Assembly (NCBI RefSeq): GCF_034044635.1 | Contig: NZ_JAXCLX010000003.1 | Coordinates: 479,789 to 543,788 of the forward strand | Origin: Dongia rigui | GTDB taxonomy: Bacteria; Pseudomonadota; Alphaproteobacteria; Dongiales; Dongiaceae | Reading direction: 5' to 3' | DNA: 64,000 nucleotides | Part shown: positions 34,552 to 42,666 of the stretch, piece by piece | How the letters are laid out: the number at the start of each line of letters is the position of its first letter | Numbering within the stretch: position 1 is the stretch's first letter | Notes under the pieces: generated by a model | Told to the model about the DNA's origin: nothing | Databases searched by the model: none | The model's input: the letters and a program-made list of their open reading frames with translations, nothing else | Program-made: the position numbers and the translations under genes

Positions 34552-36662
34552 GCCTTGCCTCCCCAGTAGTCGCTCCAGGCGGACCAAGTCGGGTTGGCGT
34601 CGGAGAGACGGATGCGGCCAATGCGATTGTTGGTGATGCCGCCAAGATAGAGCCAGCCCTTGTGCTCGCGCATCGAGGTGATCATCGGGTGGTTCTTGGC
34701 GCCTTGATCCCACAACGATTCCAACACCTCACCCGCATCATTGAAGCGGACCACGCAGCCGATATTGAGATTGGGGTATAGCCATTGATCCGGCGCAATC
34801 CGGCGCGACATGCGGCGGCGGAAAGCCGGCATGCGCAAGGCGACGTCAAGGGCCGGTGAGCGCATGCCCATGATCGCACACCAATACGTCCCATCCGATG
34901 CACGGTTGATGTTATCGGGATAGCCAGGCAGCCGGTCGACCACCACCTCGACCTGGCCAGCTTTCGGTCCGGCAATCCAATAGCGGCTGATGCGACAGGC
35001 CCAGCTTTCGGCAAAGAGGATCGACTGGCCATCGCGGGCGGTGCAGACGCCATTCGGGAAGATCAGCTTTCGCACCTCGGTACGCGTCTTGCCCGTTGCC
35101 GGGTCGTAGCTGATGATGCGGCCGTTGCCGCGGCTTTCCAGGGCGTCGACTGGCCAGTCATGCATTTCGTAGCGGATCGTGGCCTCGGAGAAATAGATCT
35201 TGCCGTCGGGCGCGATGTCGCAATCATCGGCGAGGCGCAGCCGGCTGTCGTCGACGATCGAGAATGTCGAGCGGCTGGTTTCATCGGTGAGCTTTGCCAC
35301 GGCTCCGGCAGGCGAGATCTGGTAGAGGCCCATGCCGCCGACGCAGACGATAAGATTGCGATCCTTATCGAAGCTCATGCCGAGGGGGGCGCCGCCGATA
35401 TGGGCAAAGACCTCGTGCCGCTGATAGTCCGGCGGGAAAAATCGAACGATATCGCCATGGCGCGTGCCGCAATAGAGCACATCGTCCTCGTCCAGGATCA
35501 CGTCCTCCGGGCTCTCGACGGCGCCGAGCCCGATGATCTCGACGTCCGCCAGCCGATCGTTGAGGGCAAAAGCGCCCTCGGATGTGGAGCGCGGCTGTGG
35601 CATTTCAATCAAGGTCGGCGAGACATAGACCTTGTTGAGCAGCTTGTCCCGGTTCTTGTTCCAGCGCACGTCGATGAAAACGGCGAAGATGAGCAGCAGG
35701 CCAAGCACCATCGGCCCCGAGCCGGAATTGAGGCCAAGGCGCAGGATCCCATTGGTCATCACCAGCACGATGACCGCGCCGATCAATGCCTTGACGATCG
35801 AGCCACGGCCGCCGCCCAGTGAATTGCCGCCGAGCACTGCGGCTGTCAGCGCCATGATCTCCATGCCCATGCCGGTGTCCGATCCAGCGCCCGAAAGACG
35901 GGCCGCATACAGGAGGCCTGCGAGGCCGCACAGCATGCCGGAGATGGTATAGGCGGAACAGATGATGCCCCGGACAGGCAGGCCGATATTGTGCGCCGAG
36001 CGACGCGAACCGCCAATGGCCATCGCCCGCCAGCCTGGGCGTGAGCGGGTGATGAGGATATGGCCGACCAGCGCCACCACGACCAACACGGCAAAGGAGA
36101 ACGGCAGGCCAAGAACATTGCCCATGCCGATCCGGTCCCAGGCGGCACTGTCGACGAAGCTCAAGGACATGGCCTGCGCGTATTTGAGCAGCAGCATATC
36201 GACGACGGCGCGCACGATGATCAGGGTCACCAGCGTCGTCATGAAGGCGCGCAACCTGAGATAACCGATGAGGACGCCGTTGATGAAGCCGACGGCGCCG
36301 CAGATCAGGATGACCGCCGGGATGGTCGCCCAGACCGGCCAGCCGGCAAGGTTGAGTAGCGCCAGCGCCGTGAAGTTACCCAGCGCGAAGTTCGAGCCGA
36401 CCGAAAGATCGATCCCGCCGACCACGATCACAGCCATCATGGCAATGCACAGCAGCGCGAATTCACCGAGTTGGCGTGCCGTGATGGAGAGATTACCAGC
36501 CGTGAAGAAATTTGGGATAAGGGAGCCGAAAACGATAATTACCGCGACCAGAACCAGGAACGGAATGGTGTTGTCGATCCATTTTTTCGACAGAATCTCG
36601 CCGAGCACGTGATCTGGAATGAAACGATACCGCAGCTTGGTGAGGGTGCCGGCTTGCGCCAC
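34548..36662 (-). CDS. Fusion: RbsC-type ABC permease + strictosidine-synthase/SMP-30-like propeller
   Basis: A 704-residue fusion. Residues 1 to about 334 form a complete CUT2 permease with the family hallmark VGGIDLSVGSNFALGN, many hydrophobic helices and GNSLGGGRGSIVKALIGA. A linker of about 35 residues follows, then a beta-propeller from about 371: VESPEDVILDEDDVLYCG, FPNGVCTARDG near 536, DRLPGYPDNINRASDGTYW near 582, and ITSMREHKGWLYLGG. The putative metal ligands Asn (PNG) and Asp (PDN) are present. RbsC permeases have cytoplasmic N- and C-termini, so the propeller is inferred to sit at the cytoplasmic exit of the channel, where it could hydrolyse a lactone or capture substrate on entry. 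A frameshift artefact is unlikely, as the frame is continuous across the linker. Confidence 0.88.
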   Translation of the reverse strand: MAQAGTLTKLRYRFIPDHVLGEILSKKWIDNTIPFLVLVAVIIVFGSLIPNFFTAGNLSITARQLGEFALLCIAMMAVIVVGGIDLSVGSNFALGNFTALALLNLAGWPVWATIPAVILICGAVGFINGVLIGYLRLRAFMTTLVTLIIVRAVVDMLLLKYAQAMSLSFVDSAAWDRIGMGNVLGLPFSFAVLVVVALVGHILITRSRPGWRAMAIGGSRRSAHNIGLPVRGIICSAYTISGMLCGLAGLLYAARLSGAGSDTGMGMEIMALTAAVLGGNSLGGGRGSIVKALIGAVIVLVMTNGILRLGLNSGSGPMVLGLLLIFAVFIDVRWNKNRDKLLNKVYVSPTLIEMPQPRSTSEGAFALNDRLADVEIIGLGAVESPEDVILDEDDVLYCGTRHGDIVRFFPPDYQRHEVFAHIGGAPLGMSFDKDRNLIVCVGGMGLYQISPAGAVAKLTDETSRSTFSIVDDSRLRLADDCDIAPDGKIYFSEATIRYEMHDWPVDALESRGNGRIISYDPATGKTRTEVRKLIFPNGVCTARDGQSILFAESWACRISRYWIAGPKAGQVEVVVDRLPGYPDNINRASDGTYWCAIMGMRSPALDVALRMPAFRRRMSRRIAPDQWLYPNLNIGCVVRFNDAGEVLESLWDQGAKNHPMITSMREHKGWLYLGGITNNRIGRIRLSDANPTWSAWSDYWGGKA

Positions 36663-36693
36663 GATCGACCTCTTGAAGTTGGAATGACCGGCC

Positions 36694-36752
36694 GCGGGTC
36701 AGTCGGACCCGCAACCGGCAAGCAGCAGGCGCCGCCCCGCGGGCGGCGCCTG
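36694..36752 (-). promoter_or_regulatory. Tandem stem-loops between binding-protein and permease-fusion genes
   Basis: Two inverted repeats lie in the 101-bp gap. One has 12-bp perfect arms and a 3-base loop (CAGGCGCCGCCC / GGGCGGCGCCTG, 36726-36752) starting 11 bases after the binding-protein stop. The other is GCGGGTC / GACCCGC with a 5-base loop (36694-36712). No U-tract follows. Such structures after a binding-protein gene usually protect its mRNA or cause partial termination, giving an excess of binding protein over permease. Confidence 0.65.
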
Positions 36753-36763
36753 GTCGTTGGCAG

Positions 36764-37786
36764 TTAGCGCAGGATCTTGGCGTATTCTTCAGGATTGAAG
36801 CAGGTGCCGTCGCGGACGTCGTCCTTGGTCATGTAGCGATAGGGCGAATAAATCTGGGTCTTGATCGCCCCACCGCCCTGCTTGTTCTGCAACGCCACCA
36901 TGATGGCGGTCCAGGCATCGCGGCCCATACCGACGGCATCATAATTGTAGACGGCCGAGAAGGTGCCGTCCTTCAGCTTGTCGCACATCGACTGGGCGCC
37001 ACCGCCCGAGGTGATGAAGAACACCTTGTCCGACAGGCCGGCCTGCTGGATCGCTGCACCCGTGCCGACGCCCTGGCCGTCCCAGACGTCGATCACCGCG
37101 CAGATGTCGGGATGTTGCTGCAGGACGGTTTCGGTAATCGCGCGGGCCTTGGTGGCGTCCCAATCCGCCGCCTGGCTGGAGACAACCTGGATTTCCGGAT
37201 GCTCGGCGAACACCTTGTTGATGCCCTGAACCTGATAGAAGCTGACACCGCCGGTCAACACACCCTGCACGATCGAGACCTTGTGCGAGGTGTTGCTGTC
37301 CTTGCCGCAACGGTCGAGCACCTTGTTGGCAATCTGCTCACCCATGCCGATGAAATCGGGGGCGACCACGGCGTCGGTTTGCACCGCGCCGGCCATGTTC
37401 AGCTGGATGACGACGATGCCTTCGGCATTGGCCTGCTTCATGAGGCGCGCCAGGGATTGCATATCCGGGTTCTGCGTCACGATGACGTCCGGATGCTCAG
37501 CGAGCAGCGCGGTGAAGCCCTGCGCCATCGCGTCCGTGTTCCAGTTGGGATCCTGCGAGGTGAATTCCATGCCATAGACGGCCGATTGCTGCTTGACGAC
37601 GCCGCCCCAGGCCTGCGCCAAGTCAAAGCCGATCGAGATCGGCAGATAGGCGATCTTTTTGCCTTTCAGCGATTCCAGCGCCGGATCGCGGAACGGATCG
37701 TTGATCTCTTGCGCCATCGAGGTGCCGGCGGCAGCCAAGGCCGCGACCGTGACGGCTGCAAGGCCGAATTTACGCAATAGGTTCAT
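36764..37786 (-). CDS. Sugar ABC transporter substrate-binding protein (RbsB type)
   Basis: A 340-residue periplasmic binding protein. MNLLRKFGLAAVTVAALAAA is a Sec signal peptide with likely cleavage near SMAQ. The mature part has the two-lobe family-4 pattern: KIAYLPISIGFDLAQAW, HPDVIVTQNPDMQSLARLM, HPDICAVIDVWDGQGVGTGA. Ligand identity is open; RbsB-like proteins bind monosaccharides, polyols and quorum signals. Encoded between the permease at 37839 and the permease fusion. Confidence 0.9.
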   Translation of the reverse strand: MNLLRKFGLAAVTVAALAAAGTSMAQEINDPFRDPALESLKGKKIAYLPISIGFDLAQAWGGVVKQQSAVYGMEFTSQDPNWNTDAMAQGFTALLAEHPDVIVTQNPDMQSLARLMKQANAEGIVVIQLNMAGAVQTDAVVAPDFIGMGEQIANKVLDRCGKDSNTSHKVSIVQGVLTGGVSFYQVQGINKVFAEHPEIQVVSSQAADWDATKARAITETVLQQHPDICAVIDVWDGQGVGTGAAIQQAGLSDKVFFITSGGGAQSMCDKLKDGTFSAVYNYDAVGMGRDAWTAIMVALQNKQGGGAIKTQIYSPYRYMTKDDVRDGTCFNPEEYAKILR

Positions 37787-37838
37787 GTTGTTCTCCCTGA
37801 CAATGTTGTTTCAGCAATGAAACGCGATGGACGCTTCG

Positions 37839-38825
37839 TTAGATGTCGCCCTGTTGCCCCGTCTGTTCGTCGCGGGGATTGAGAATGCTGTCGGCCACGA
37901 TGGCGAGAAGCAGGATGAGGCTCTTGATGACGTTCTGAAGGGTGAACTGGATGTCCATGATCGTCATGCCGTTCATCAGCACGCCGATGAGGAGCGTGCC
38001 CACCACGACATTGCGGACGTTGCCACGGCCGCCGGACAGGCCGACACCACCGAGGACGACGACCAGAATCACGTCATAGATCATGTTCGAATTGACGACG
38101 CGGGTGTTCATGGCCGCCACCGAGGTTGCCGTGATGATGCCCGCGATGAAGGAAATGGCGCCCGAAATGACATATTGCGCAACCAGCATCGGCCTGACCG
38201 GCAGGCCGGAGATGCGCGCGGCCAAGGCGTTATCGCCGATCGCATAGATGAAGCGGCCGGGCTTGGTGAAGCGCAGAAAAGCCCAGAATGTCATGGCGAC
38301 GACGAAGGCGACGATCACCGGGACCGGAATGCCCAGCACCGAACCCTGGCCCAGTTCCTTGATCCAGCCGATATCGTTGGGCATGTAGACGACGTCGGTA
38401 CCGGTGATGAGATGGGCACGGCCGAAGCCATAGATGAAGGTGCCCATGGCGAGGGTCGTGAAAAGCGGGGGAATTTCGCCATAGGCGATGAGGAGACCGC
38501 TGATGAGGCTCATCAGAAGCGCAAGGCCAAAACCGAGACCGAGCGCCTCGGTGAGCGACGTGCCGGTCGCCGCCAATTGCAGCGCCCAGGCGACCGAGAT
38601 CGCCATATTGGCGATCATGGATAGGTCGATGCCCCGCCCCAGCACCACAACCAGCATGCCGATCCCCAATATGCCCAGCACAGAGACCGAGCGCAGCAGG
38701 GACAGCATGTTCTCCGCCGACACGAATTTCGGCAGAATGAGAGCGAAGACCGCAAACAGCACCACCGTCAACAGGAGCACGATTCGCTCCTGGTTGAGAT
38801 GACGCGCGATGCCGGAACCCTTCAT
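37839..38825 (-). CDS. Sugar ABC transporter permease (RbsC type)
   Basis: A 328-residue CUT2 permease, the first gene of the leftward operon. Features: GRGIDLSMIANMAISVAWAL, about ten hydrophobic helices, and GGVGLSGGRGNVRNVVVGTL near the end. ATG 38825 (MKGSGIARHLNQERIVLL) is chosen by alignment with the family; the frame extends upstream to 38954 without a good start. Together with the permease half of the fusion it could form a heterodimeric channel, since CUT2 ATPases contact two permease copies. Confidence 0.9.
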   Translation of the reverse strand: MKGSGIARHLNQERIVLLLTVVLFAVFALILPKFVSAENMLSLLRSVSVLGILGIGMLVVVLGRGIDLSMIANMAISVAWALQLAATGTSLTEALGLGFGLALLMSLISGLLIAYGEIPPLFTTLAMGTFIYGFGRAHLITGTDVVYMPNDIGWIKELGQGSVLGIPVPVIVAFVVAMTFWAFLRFTKPGRFIYAIGDNALAARISGLPVRPMLVAQYVISGAISFIAGIITATSVAAMNTRVVNSNMIYDVILVVVLGGVGLSGGRGNVRNVVVGTLLIGVLMNGMTIMDIQFTLQNVIKSLILLLAIVADSILNPRDEQTGQQGDI

Positions 38826-39742
38826 TCTTCGTGCTCTCCCCGCCCGGATCGCATGCCGGATCCAATGTACCGTTCCCCGCTGTGAGAAACCCACCCATTC
38901 GGGCGGCGTAAGGTACGCGGGCCGTTCTGGCCCATTTCCAGGCGAAGCTAGCAACAGCCCAAAAGCTGCGGAATTATTAATTAACTATCCGGCCTATTGT
39001 CTTTTGTTATATCGCCGCACCAGCGCCGGTCGGCGTCGGCGTTCAAGGCGCGCAGCGTCCCGACATCGGCGACGCGCGCATGGCGGGCGCTGACCTCGAC
39101 GCCCAGCGCTTTCGGTTGCGTGATGGCGGGCCACAGATTGTCGACCGTCAGTCCGAGCCAGCGCGCCAGAGAGCGACGATCGATCGGGAAAACGAGCCCC
39201 ATGATGTTCCAGCTGAAGGACGAAGCCAAACGTAAGGCGGCGATTGAGGGCGGGAAGACGGTGGCGGCCTTTGTGTAACCCACGAACACATGGCAGCCGG
39301 GCGCCGCGGCACACGATCGACAGCGAGGATTGGGTCGCAGTCTGCCCGCTGCGACGCATGCCGATCGGCATGTCGTTGGTTCCGCTGCCCGAACTCAACC
39401 TGCGCGTCGCCACCCTCGGTCCAAGTCGTGCGGCCCAAGTCATGCGGCCCAAGTCATGCGGAACGGACCATGCGGCCCAGTCATGCGGAACGGACCATGC
39501 CAGGACGCCAGGCATCCCAGCCGCTGCGTTCTAAGAATTTCATGATTACGCTCCATGTGGCTTGGGGATGCCAAGATACCAAGGCACCCTGGCGACAAGG
39601 TGAGCATTGCGGATCAGCCGGTACAGGGAACATGCCGATCGACGATCAGCCGGATCGCATGGGTTCAACCAGGGCCCACCGCCCGAGACGCGTCAGAGCG
39701 AGCACCAAGGCAAAATGATCAGCGCCCGCGACCGAGAAGGAA
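38826..39742. other. Gene-poor degenerate region
   Basis: About 900 bp with no gene I can support. Several overlapping frames exist on both strands (for example 38981-39289 leftward and 39244-39534 rightward), but none has a ribosome site, a family motif or a consistent codon pattern. An AT-rich patch (38965-38985) lies near the start of the ABC operon and may contain its promoter. The segment from 39428 is a short tandem repeat. The whole looks like eroded intergenic or former coding DNA at the edge of the island described below. Confidence 0.4.
39428..39496. repeat. 13-14 bp short tandem repeats
   Basis: Five units follow head to tail: GTGCGGCCCAAGTC, ATGCGGCCCAAGTC, ATGCGGAACGGACC, ATGCGGCCCAGTC, ATGCGGAACGGACC. 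They alternate between two related variants, so a 27-28 bp higher-order unit is also visible at the right. This is a minisatellite-like stretch in non-coding DNA. Confidence 0.8.
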
Positions 39743-39762
39743 TTTTGGCTGGGGAACTAGGA
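39743..39762. repeat. Partial copy of the tRNA-Gln 3' end (candidate att site)
   Basis: TTTTGGCTGGGGAACTAGGA matches the 3' end of the tRNA-Gln gene at 51807-51826 with one mismatch and in the same orientation; similarity fades after it (ACTCACAG versus TTCGAACC). Integrating elements often leave such a 3' fragment of their target tRNA at the far end of the inserted DNA. Confidence 0.5.
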
Positions 39763-39790
39763 CTCACAGCGAGACATTCACTCAGTTATG

Positions 39791-39853
39791 TCAATGACTT
39801 AGCAGTCACTTCGAGTCATCAAATGGCGAGCTAACTCACGGAAGGTGGACCAG
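39791..39853. repeat. Left copy of 63-bp direct repeat
   Basis: It begins TCAATGACTTAGC and ends GAAGGTGGACCAG, aligning without gaps to 51668-51730 with about 51 of 63 identical bases by eye. The GGTGGACCAG end is repeated again a few bases later (GTGGTGGACCAGTC). It may be an end of a lost insertion element or part of a duplicated att region. Confidence 0.7.
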
Positions 39854-39938
39854 TGTGGTGGACCAGTCAAGGGTGGGCACTCATCGACAATTGAAGAAGG
39901 CGTCACCTCCCACCTCCAGCGGAAGAAAGTGTCTGAAC

Positions 39939-40817
39939 CTAAGCGCCGACTCTTGGCTCCGGCATGCCGCGAACGCCCAGACCTTGAATCGCGAACAGGC
40001 TACCGCGTAGGACCCCATCGGACGGAAAGCGCGGCAGCGGCGGTTTCGCCACTGAGGTGACGAAGAGAATGCCCATGTTCGGCCCGCCGAAATTGACGCT
40101 AGCCACCTTCTTCACCGGTATATTGATGATGCGGTCCACCTTGCCGTCCGGCGCTTAGCGCACAAGCTTGGCGTCATAGACTTGGGCGTTCCACAGATAC
40201 CCTTCGGCATCGACCGTCGAACCGTCGGCGGCACCCCCGCGGCTGCTATCGACCTTGGTGTAGGTGCGACGGTTGAAAGCACGGCAGGTGTTGATATCGC
40301 AATCATAGGCCCATATCTCGCCAGACCGTGAATCGGCGAAGTAGAGGATCTTGTCATCCGGACTCTAGCACGGCCCATTCGAAACGATGACGCCGCTATC
40401 CAGCTTGGTCACCATGAAGTCGGGATCGAGACGATAGAGTTCCCCGTTCGGCCCGGATTCCATCTTGTCCATCGATCCCGCAATCAAGCGGGGGCGTCGA
40501 TCAACCTTGCCGTCATTGAGGCGGATCGCCGGATTTTTGCCGATCGGGTTGTTGATCAGCGTGCTGTCGCCGGTCTTGAAGTCCAGCGCATAAAAGCCAT
40601 CCTGTAGTGAGCAGATGGCGCCGTTGCCGTCCTTGCGCAGCGCCATGGAGCCGATCTTGCCGGGCACGTCCCAGGCGCGGATTTCACGGCCATCGGCTGT
40701 GCAGCGGAACACGTTGCCGCCGAAACTGTCGATCCAATAGAGGCGCTGCTGGTCGACATCCCAAAGCGGCCCTTCGCCGAGGATCGTCTTTACATCCACC
40801 AACACCTCGAACTGCAT
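39939..40817 (-). pseudogene. SMP-30/gluconolactonase pseudogene with two in-frame stops
   Basis: Reading left from ATG 40817 the frame is continuous for 293 codons to a natural stop at 39939-39941 and is collinear with the intact SMP-30 gene just upstream, except for TAG at 40365-40367 and TAA at 40155-40157. Both stops fall where the intact paralogue has Phe (GPC-F-SPDG and VR-F-NPDG). All usual metal-binding motifs survive: GEGPLWD, VSNGPC and AADGSTVDAEG, together with the RLNDGKVD substrate loop. There is no frameshift and no deletion. It is 18 bp downstream of the paralogue, so it arose by tandem duplication and decayed recently, or stop codons are read through; the former is more likely. 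Confidence 0.85.
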
Positions 40818-40835
40818 TGGCTGAACCTCCTGCTA

Positions 40836-41708
40836 TTAGCCTTTGAACCGTGGTTCTGCGATTCCGCGCACGCCCAAGCCATGAACCGCCACCGTCATAC
40901 CGGCTTCGTGTTCCCGGTGATACCTGCCCTTGAATGGCCGCGCCATGGAGGTGACGAACGCAATATCAAGATTGGGTCCCCCGAAACTGATGCTGGTCGA
41001 GGAGAAGACCGGCAGCCCAACCACCCGGTCGATGACGCCATCCGGATTGAAGCGTACCAGCCGCCCGGCATAGACCTCGACGCTCCAGACATAGCCCTCG
41101 GAATCAACCGTGGCCCCGTCCGGGTAACCTTGCAGCTCCGCAAAACTGCCGAAGGCGCGCTTTGAGCGCACATCGCCGGTCGCGGTGTCGTAATCATAGG
41201 CAAAGATAATCTTGGTAAAGCTGTCGGTGAAATAGAGTGTCTTGCCGTCGGGGCTGAAGCAGGGACCGTTCGAGCAGATGATCCCGGAATCGAGTTCGCT
41301 CACCTTCAGATCGGGGTCCAGCCGGAACAGTTTGCCCACCGGATCGCTTTCGCAATAGTCCATCGATCCTGCGACGAAGCGCCCCTGCCGATCGACCTTC
41401 CCGTCGTTGAGGCGCGGCCGCAATTCGCCGGGCTGCGTTTCATTGATGCGCGTGACCTTGCCGCTGTCGAAATCGAGAAAATGAAACCCGCTGCGCAAGG
41501 CAAGGACAGCACCTCCCTTCTCGCGCAAGGCCAATGACCCGATTGGCTCCGGCATCGTCCAGCTCCGGCGATCACCGCCTTTGAGATCGGCGCGGTGAAC
41601 GGTCGGCCCGTAGGAATCGATCCAATAGAGCCGCTCCTCCTTGACGTCCCATAACGGCCCCTCGCCAAGGGATTCCTTGCGGTCACTGAATATCTCGATA
41701 CGCAGCAT
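40836..41708 (-). CDS. SMP-30/gluconolactonase/LRE family lactonase
   Basis: A 290-residue six-bladed propeller of typical SMP-30 length. The metal ligands are all visible: Glu in SLGEGPLWD near residue 16, Asn in CSNGPCFSPDG, and Asp in YPDGATVDSEG. The substrate loop RLNDGKVDRQGRFVAGSMD is also intact. Family members open aldonolactones to aldonic acids. In its operon with two dehydrogenases and a BKACE enzyme it is likely to hydrolyse the lactone produced by oxidation of the imported sugar. A decayed tandem copy follows it. Confidence 0.92.
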   Translation of the reverse strand: MLRIEIFSDRKESLGEGPLWDVKEERLYWIDSYGPTVHRADLKGGDRRSWTMPEPIGSLALREKGGAVLALRSGFHFLDFDSGKVTRINETQPGELRPRLNDGKVDRQGRFVAGSMDYCESDPVGKLFRLDPDLKVSELDSGIICSNGPCFSPDGKTLYFTDSFTKIIFAYDYDTATGDVRSKRAFGSFAELQGYPDGATVDSEGYVWSVEVYAGRLVRFNPDGVIDRVVGLPVFSSTSISFGGPNLDIAFVTSMARPFKGRYHREHEAGMTVAVHGLGVRGIAEPRFKG

Positions 41709-41717
41709 GGCACCCTC

Positions 41718-42650
41718 CTAGAACTTGACTTTTTCAGCACCCTTGAGGTTCAACATCGCGCGCGCCTCATCGGGCGTCGCGATGTCGAATCCCAACCCTT
41801 CAATCAATTTGCGCGCGGCCGTCACCTGTTCTGCATTCGATTTGGCAAGACGCCCCGGACCCGCCCAAAGCGAATCCTCCAACCCCACGCGCACATTGCC
41901 GCCCATCGCGACCGACATCGCCGCAATCGGCATCTGGTTGCGCCCGGCGCCCAGCACCGACCACTGATAGGCATCGCCGAACAGCCGGTCGGCCGTGCGC
42001 TTCATGTGCATGACGTCTTCCGGGTGCGGGCCGATGCCGCCCAGAATGCCGAACACTGTCTGTATAAAGAGCGGCGACTTCACGAGCCCGCGCTCCAGAA
42101 AGTGATGGAGATTGTAGAGATGCCCCACATCGTAGCATTCGAACTCGAAGCGGATCCCGGTACCGTTCAATGTATTGAGGGCGTACTCGATATCCTTGAA
42201 AGTATTGCGGAAGATGAGGTCGCGCGAATTCTCCAGCGCCTCCCGCTCCCAGGCGTGCTTGAATTCCTTGAACCGCCCCAGCATCGGATAGAGGCCGAAA
42301 TTCATCGACCCCATGTTGAGCGACGCCACTTCCGGCTGGAAGGTCACCGAGGGCATGATGCGCTCCTCGATCTTCATCCAGGGCGCGCCGCCTGAGGTGA
42401 GGTTCACGACACAGTTCGAGCGCTGCTTGATCACCTTCAGGAACGGCTCAAAGGCCTGCGGCGTCTGGTCCGGCCGGCCGTCCTCTGGGTTGCGCGCATG
42501 AAGATGGACGATGGCAGCACCGGCTTCCGCGGCACCCACCGCTGCATCGGCGATTTCTTCCGCACTCACGGGCAGGTAAGGCGACATCGAGGGTGTGTGG
42601 ATCGCGCCTGTGACAGCACAGGTAATGATGACCTTGCGATTCTTCGCCAT
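41718..42650 (-). CDS. BKACE (DUF849) beta-keto acid cleavage enzyme
   Basis: A 310-residue TIM-barrel enzyme. BKACE enzymes combine a beta-keto acid with acetyl-CoA to give acetoacetate and a new CoA ester. Landmarks: start KVIITCAVTGAIHTPSMSPY, the metal site HLHARNPEDGRPDQ with the paired His, VVNLTSGGAPWM, GSMNFGLYPML and RVGLEDSLWAGPGRLAKSNA. Known substrates of the family include 3-keto-5-aminohexanoate, dehydrocarnitine and 2-deoxy-3-ketoribonate. Encoded with SMP-30, SDR and 3-hydroxyacyl-CoA-dehydrogenase-like genes and a sugar transporter, so a 3-keto sugar acid is the likely substrate here. Confidence 0.92.
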   Translation of the reverse strand: MAKNRKVIITCAVTGAIHTPSMSPYLPVSAEEIADAAVGAAEAGAAIVHLHARNPEDGRPDQTPQAFEPFLKVIKQRSNCVVNLTSGGAPWMKIEERIMPSVTFQPEVASLNMGSMNFGLYPMLGRFKEFKHAWEREALENSRDLIFRNTFKDIEYALNTLNGTGIRFEFECYDVGHLYNLHHFLERGLVKSPLFIQTVFGILGGIGPHPEDVMHMKRTADRLFGDAYQWSVLGAGRNQMPIAAMSVAMGGNVRVGLEDSLWAGPGRLAKSNAEQVTAARKLIEGLGFDIATPDEARAMLNLKGAEKVKF

Positions 42651-42666
42651 GACTTTTTCTTCTTTC

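Noticed and set aside
38981-39289. Leftward frame of about 100 codons in the degenerate region
   Set aside because: It has a somewhat protein-like composition, but no ribosome site and no recognised family; a rightward frame of similar quality overlaps it. Kept only as part of the eroded region.
39428-39496. CRISPR array
   Set aside because: The 13-14 bp units are contiguous, with no unique spacers of constant length, so this is a tandem repeat and not a CRISPR.
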